From Litorimonas taeanensis (lineage in GTDB: Bacteria > Pseudomonadota > Alphaproteobacteria > Caulobacterales > Maricaulaceae), in contig NZ_RBII01000001.1 of assembly GCF_003634015.1 (NCBI RefSeq), positions 1,240,001-1,304,000 on the forward strand: a DNA stretch of 64,000 nucleotides, read 5' to 3'. This document shows, piece after piece, positions 60,598 through 64,000 of this stretch (positions are counted from its first letter, which is position 1; each line of letters begins with the position of its first letter). The notes below the pieces were generated by a model. That model was given only the letters and a program-made list of their open reading frames with translations, ran no database searches and had not been told where the DNA came from. The position numbers and the translations under genes were made by a program.

Positions 60598-61905
60598 TTA
60601 TTTCGCGCGAGGTTTAAGAGGTTGGATGTTCCCGCAAAGGAACCAAATTGAAGCAATCGCCGTGAGAGCCATTATGGCACCAAGAACGAAGACCGTGAAA
60701 TAATTGCCGCCTTGCGTCATAATAGGCACAAGGAAAATCAATGCTGCGCCTGCAAGTTTTGCGGCCATTCCAGCCAAACCGGCCAAAGTACCAACGGTTT
60801 TTCCACCGTAAAAATCAGCAGGCAATGTCTGTACATTTCCGATTGCAGTCTGGAAACCAAACAGAATGATAAACATCAAAGTTAAAGCCAAACCAGGCGT
60901 CGATGCCACAGCAAGCGCCAAGAGCGAAGGCAACATAATTAAACAGCCCAATGTAATTGTAAGCTTGCGAGTCTTATCTACGGTCCAGCCAGAATCGATA
61001 CGGTTTTGAGCCAATAGCCCGCCGAACCAAGCCCCAAGCATAGCGCCGATATAAGGGATAAAACCAAAGGCCACGAGATCCTTCATCACGAAGCCATGGA
61101 CTTCGAATAAGTAAGTCGGGATCCAAACAATGAACAACCACCAAATTGGGTCGATTGTCGCAGAGGCAACAATAACGCCCCAGCTTTGTTTACGCGACAA
61201 CAGCTCACCCATTGGTGGGTTATAACCACCATCCAAGCTACCGTCCTCATTCAGGTCCTCATTAATCTGACCACTGAGGATATACTCGCGTTCTTCATCT
61301 GAAATCCAAGAATGGTATTTCGGCGGCGCTTTTACGATAACCAACCACGGCACTAACCAAAGAATACCCAATATACCAACAGCAATGAAAATCAGCTGCC
61401 AGCTCATGAATAAAGCCATGTAACCAATAAGTGGAATTGAGATAATGCCGCCAATTGCAGCGCCAGAATTAAATATACCTTGCGCGAGAGCGCGCTCATT
61501 GACTGGAAACCATTCCGCATTGGCTTTTGCCGCTCCGGGCCAGTTACCCGCTTCAGATACCCCTAAGATAGCGCGGAAAATGCTGAATGATAACACGCCT
61601 TTTGCAAAGGCATGCGCAATCGTTGCCAGAGACCACACACCAATTGAAAGGACAAAACCAAGACGCGTGCCAACCCAGTCAAATATCTTCCCGAAAATGG
61701 CCTGACCAAAGGCATAGGAAAACATAAAGACAATCGTAATCACGGAATAAATTTGCTTAATGCCTGTCGCGTCTTTTTCAGGGAAAAGATCAGGGGCGAT
61801 TTCCGTATACCACAAAACGCTAAGCGTTTGACGGTCAATATAATTAATAATTGTTGCTAACGCGACAAGGCCGACAACGACCCACCGCAACTTACCCTTC
61901 ATCAT
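60598..61905 (-). CDS. MFS transporter, hexuronate/ACS family
   Basis: A twelve-helix transporter of about 435 residues. The start is an ATG-ATG pair (MMKGKLRWVV) preceded by GGGGAA and overlapping the kdgF end by 14 bases. TIINYIDRQTLSVLWYTEIA and the long run to GVSEAGNWPGAAKANAEWFP resemble ExuT-type anion:cation symporters for hexuronates. In this cluster it should bring unsaturated uronate monomers or oligomers into the cytoplasm. Confidence 0.9.
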   Translation of the reverse strand: MMKGKLRWVVVGLVALATIINYIDRQTLSVLWYTEIAPDLFPEKDATGIKQIYSVITIVFMFSYAFGQAIFGKIFDWVGTRLGFVLSIGVWSLATIAHAFAKGVLSFSIFRAILGVSEAGNWPGAAKANAEWFPVNERALAQGIFNSGAAIGGIISIPLIGYMALFMSWQLIFIAVGILGILWLVPWLVIVKAPPKYHSWISDEEREYILSGQINEDLNEDGSLDGGYNPPMGELLSRKQSWGVIVASATIDPIWWLFIVWIPTYLFEVHGFVMKDLVAFGFIPYIGAMLGAWFGGLLAQNRIDSGWTVDKTRKLTITLGCLIMLPSLLALAVASTPGLALTLMFIILFGFQTAIGNVQTLPADFYGGKTVGTLAGLAGMAAKLAGAALIFLVPIMTQGGNYFTVFVLGAIMALTAIASIWFLCGNIQPLKPRAK

Positions 61906-62260
61906 GGAATTTCCCCTTTTTATAATTTTCGAAAAAGTCTTCACGGATGGGTGAGAACATATCCAAGAGAACGCCCGCTTCGATACAGACGGCACCATGC
62001 ATCGCATGAGGTTCTACAAAGAAACAATCTCCTGCTTTTTGGCGCTTTGTGACGCCATCAATTGTTACGTCGAAAACGCCGCTTTCAACATAAGCGACTT
62101 GGGAGTGAACATGAGAATGCTGATAGCCCTCTGCCCCTGTTTCGAAGGTCGCTTTTACAAGCATGATATCGTCATTGTGACCAAGGATTTGACGTTTGAT
62201 ACCAGGATCAACATCTTCCACCGGAACCTTGTCACCAAAAAGAAAAGCGTGGCTTTGCAT
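61892..62260 (-). CDS. kdgF: KdgF-type cupin
   Basis: A 122-residue single-domain cupin. YQHSHVHSQVAYVESGVFDV supplies the first metal-binding motif (H-x-H...E) and EPHAMHGAVCIEAG the second. KdgF speeds conversion of 4,5-unsaturated galacturonate or alginate monomers into the linear ketouronate. It starts two bases after the PL17 lyase stop and overlaps the transporter start, so it is tightly linked to monomer release and uptake. Confidence 0.9.
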   Translation of the reverse strand: MQSHAFLFGDKVPVEDVDPGIKRQILGHNDDIMLVKATFETGAEGYQHSHVHSQVAYVESGVFDVTIDGVTKRQKAGDCFFVEPHAMHGAVCIEAGVLLDMFSPIREDFFENYKKGKFHDEG

Positions 62261-62262
62261 GA

Positions 62263-64000
62263 TTAATTATCTCCGGATAAGTGTTTTTGTGAATGAAAGA
62301 GTTTATATGGCCCCGTCCATGTTTGAGTCGTGCCTGCGACTTCAATACTATGAACAGCCTCAGCGTCCGTCTCGCCAGAAATAGCCAAGCCTACAACTTC
62401 GCCATCTTTTGTCTCAATGCGAATAAATTCATCGCCGCCATTTTCGAAATGCTGGACAGTTTTAACATTTGAATGGCTATTCACAGTATATTCCACAATT
62501 GGATTATACTCGCCATGTGGCTCTATGACTGAAGCAATTGAAATACCATCATCGCTTTTCGCTCTGATGATAAAGGCGGGCTCTCGGCGTAGATTGAAAT
62601 TTGGGTCATTGGCGCCAATTTCAGCAAAGATTAACTCAGCCTCGTTAGGTACGGATGAGGTGACCGAATAAAACTTTCGATCCAATAGCCATGTGACTTT
62701 TGATAGACCATCAACAGCGCTTCCATGCCCCACTCGCCATAAATATTCGTAACCGTTTTTCAGCCCCAAAGGTCTACGCACAGTCGTGTCTGCGGTGATT
62801 TTGAAGTTCGTTTCTGTTAACTGACCATTATAGTAAAAGGGTAAGTCATATTGATGTGAATTTTCAGAATGACCTTCAATCAAGTCGATAATAATCGGGC
62901 TTGGGAATGCAGCATCAGAGACCATCGCCATAGTACGATCCATGGTGACATCTGGATAGGCTGTTTTAATTTCTGCCGACGTAATTTTTAAATCACCGCC
63001 ATCGAAAAACACACCTAGCTCGGGGGCATTTTCATTACCCACATCAACTTTGCCATTAAAATGGCTGGTCTCGTCTACAACCAGTGCATTATGCGCGATG
63101 GTTTGCTTGGCGAATTTATTATTCTCGGCAAGATAATGGCCGCCATATTTGGCTTCTACATTCAAAAATCGCGCGGCGCCATAATCTCGAATAATCTCAA
63201 GCCCTTCATCGTAAAGTAAGAAACCCAACTTATCAAAATGGCCGTGACCTAGGCCTTGAGACGTATTTTTCGCGACAAGAACCAAATCCTTTGGATCGGT
63301 TGAAACCCGTAAGATATCAAGCGCCCCTTCCGTTCCGTCTTCACCGTCTCCGAGGCGCATTGTTTTGTAATTAAAGGATTTAGTCTTACCTGCCGCAATA
63401 TCTTCGGCCAATTTTCGGCTCTCTGGCGTAAGGACAAATTCCCCTTGAGCCTGAGCAATAGAGAGCAGCCCTGCATCACCCGTTAGCTCATAAGCAATGG
63501 CAACACCGTGTAACAGCTCTGTCGTCGCGATACCTTTATCTTTGATAGCGTCATTAATCGGAAAGAACAGCCCGCCGTAATTTTGCTGAATTGTTGTATA
63601 GATAGCTTTTTTAAGAATGCCGTCTCTTTGTTCAAAAATTTTGCGCTCTGGATTATTCTTTTCAACGGCTTGCGCAAAAATAACAAAAGGCATCAGCGCA
63701 TAGCGTTGATAATAGGGCCCTTCATTGTAATACCCATCCGGAGAGAAGAGCTTATTCATTTGCTTAAGAAAACCCGCATCACCAGATTTATCTAATCCCA
63801 GTAAAGCCTGCTCTACATAGTCTTCATCATTAATCGCATAGCCTGTGAGCCCCACAGCCGCTGTCGCCCATGTGCCATGATTATGAATTTTATTGAAAGT
63901 TTTTGGAGAACCATCGGATAAGAAATCAGCCATGTTTCGCAGCAAGTCTGTTTCAATTTTCTCGCGCTGTTCCTCGCTCAAAGTCGCCTTAATGGCATTA
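62263..64000 (-). CDS. oligoalginate lyase, polysaccharide lyase family 17 (start beyond the window)
   Basis: About 578 codons are visible, with the N-terminus cut off. HNHGTWATAAVGLTGYAIND is the (alpha/alpha)-toroid active-site helix, and GHGHFDKLGFLLYDEGLEII and YGGHYLAENNKFAKQTIAHN match the central signatures of PL17 (Alg17C-like) exolytic lyases, followed by a heparinase II/III-like beta-sandwich. It cleaves unsaturated alginate oligomers to monomers that KdgF and the reductases process. An N-terminal signal would be outside the window. Likely first of the operon lyase-kdgF-transporter-dehydrogenase-SDR-kdgK. Confidence 0.93.
   Translation of the reverse strand, partial: NAIKATLSEEQREKIETDLLRNMADFLSDGSPKTFNKIHNHGTWATAAVGLTGYAINDEDYVEQALLGLDKSGDAGFLKQMNKLFSPDGYYNEGPYYQRYALMPFVIFAQAVEKNNPERKIFEQRDGILKKAIYTTIQQNYGGLFFPINDAIKDKGIATTELLHGVAIAYELTGDAGLLSIAQAQGEFVLTPESRKLAEDIAAGKTKSFNYKTMRLGDGEDGTEGALDILRVSTDPKDLVLVAKNTSQGLGHGHFDKLGFLLYDEGLEIIRDYGAARFLNVEAKYGGHYLAENNKFAKQTIAHNALVVDETSHFNGKVDVGNENAPELGVFFDGGDLKITSAEIKTAYPDVTMDRTMAMVSDAAFPSPIIIDLIEGHSENSHQYDLPFYYNGQLTETNFKITADTTVRRPLGLKNGYEYLWRVGHGSAVDGLSKVTWLLDRKFYSVTSSVPNEAELIFAEIGANDPNFNLRREPAFIIRAKSDDGISIASVIEPHGEYNPIVEYTVNSHSNVKTVQHFENGGDEFIRIETKDGEVVGLAISGETDAEAVHSIEVAGTTQTWTGPYKLFHSQKHLSGDN

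Overview
The window looks like a chromosome segment of a marine alphaproteobacterium of the Caulobacterales/Maricaulales type. The grounds are a gcrA cell-cycle regulator, a PodJ-like polar organiser preceded by a CtrA-type site and GANTC (CcrM) sites, an UrcA-family protein, an Entner-Doudoroff operon, several TonB-dependent receptors, and an alginate-degradation cluster. No species can be named from the sequence alone.

Layout. 1-4.6 kb: fatty-acid/acyl-CoA operon on the minus strand (MerR regulator, two acyl-CoA dehydrogenases, enoyl-CoA hydratase, cut-off alpha/beta hydrolase) behind an 18-bp LiuR-like operator. 4.8-8.7 kb: PodJ-like protein, GNAT acetyltransferase, VOC protein. 8.7-12.6 kb: argF and argD with an urcA-like gene between them, then an ABC-2 permease. 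12.8-17 kb: Fur-box-controlled siderophore receptor, then a membrane protein and a PepSY protein. 17-25.5 kb: ABC-F ATPase, gcrA, a SoxR/VOC divergent pair with a clear SoxR box, a 55-residue membrane protein, recQ, an MsbA-type ABC exporter and an SMP-30 lipoprotein. 25.6-31.8 kb: LacI regulator and a zwf-pgl-edd-glk operon with touching or overlapping genes and a perfect LacI-type operator. 32-35 kb: a 23-residue hydrophobic peptide with an excellent ribosome-binding site, an Old Yellow Enzyme, an FAD monooxygenase and tRNA-Ser(GCT).

35.2-43.9 kb is the most unusual part. It is an array of orphan Rhs C-terminal modules on the minus strand, bounded by tRNA-Ser and a TonB-receptor terminator. 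Fragments of one Rhs core repeat several times, each joined to a different toxin-like tip and followed by a small, AT-rich, mostly multi-pass membrane protein that is probably the immunity partner. No full-length rhs gene is present. Two pairs of tips share near-identical proximal DNA and then diverge. One tip is frameshifted, one has a nonsense codon, and one decayed immunity gene has an intact paralogue nearby. The array reads as a record of repeated tip replacement by recombination.

44-55.9 kb: two TonB-dependent receptors, a TPR-sulfotransferase, an MFS transporter, two alpha/beta hydrolases, an acyl-CoA ligase and a TetR regulator. This looks like an uptake and activation locus for an ester or carboxylic-acid substrate, with tandem TetR-like palindromes before the second receptor.

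56-64 kb: alginate use. A secreted PL7 alginate lyase, a PL17 oligoalginate lyase (running off the window), KdgF, an MFS uronate transporter, a beta-hydroxyacid dehydrogenase, an SDR reductase and KDG kinase. Together they would take alginate to 2-keto-3-deoxy-6-phosphogluconate, which joins the Entner-Doudoroff pathway whose upper genes lie at 26-31 kb. No eda gene is in the window.
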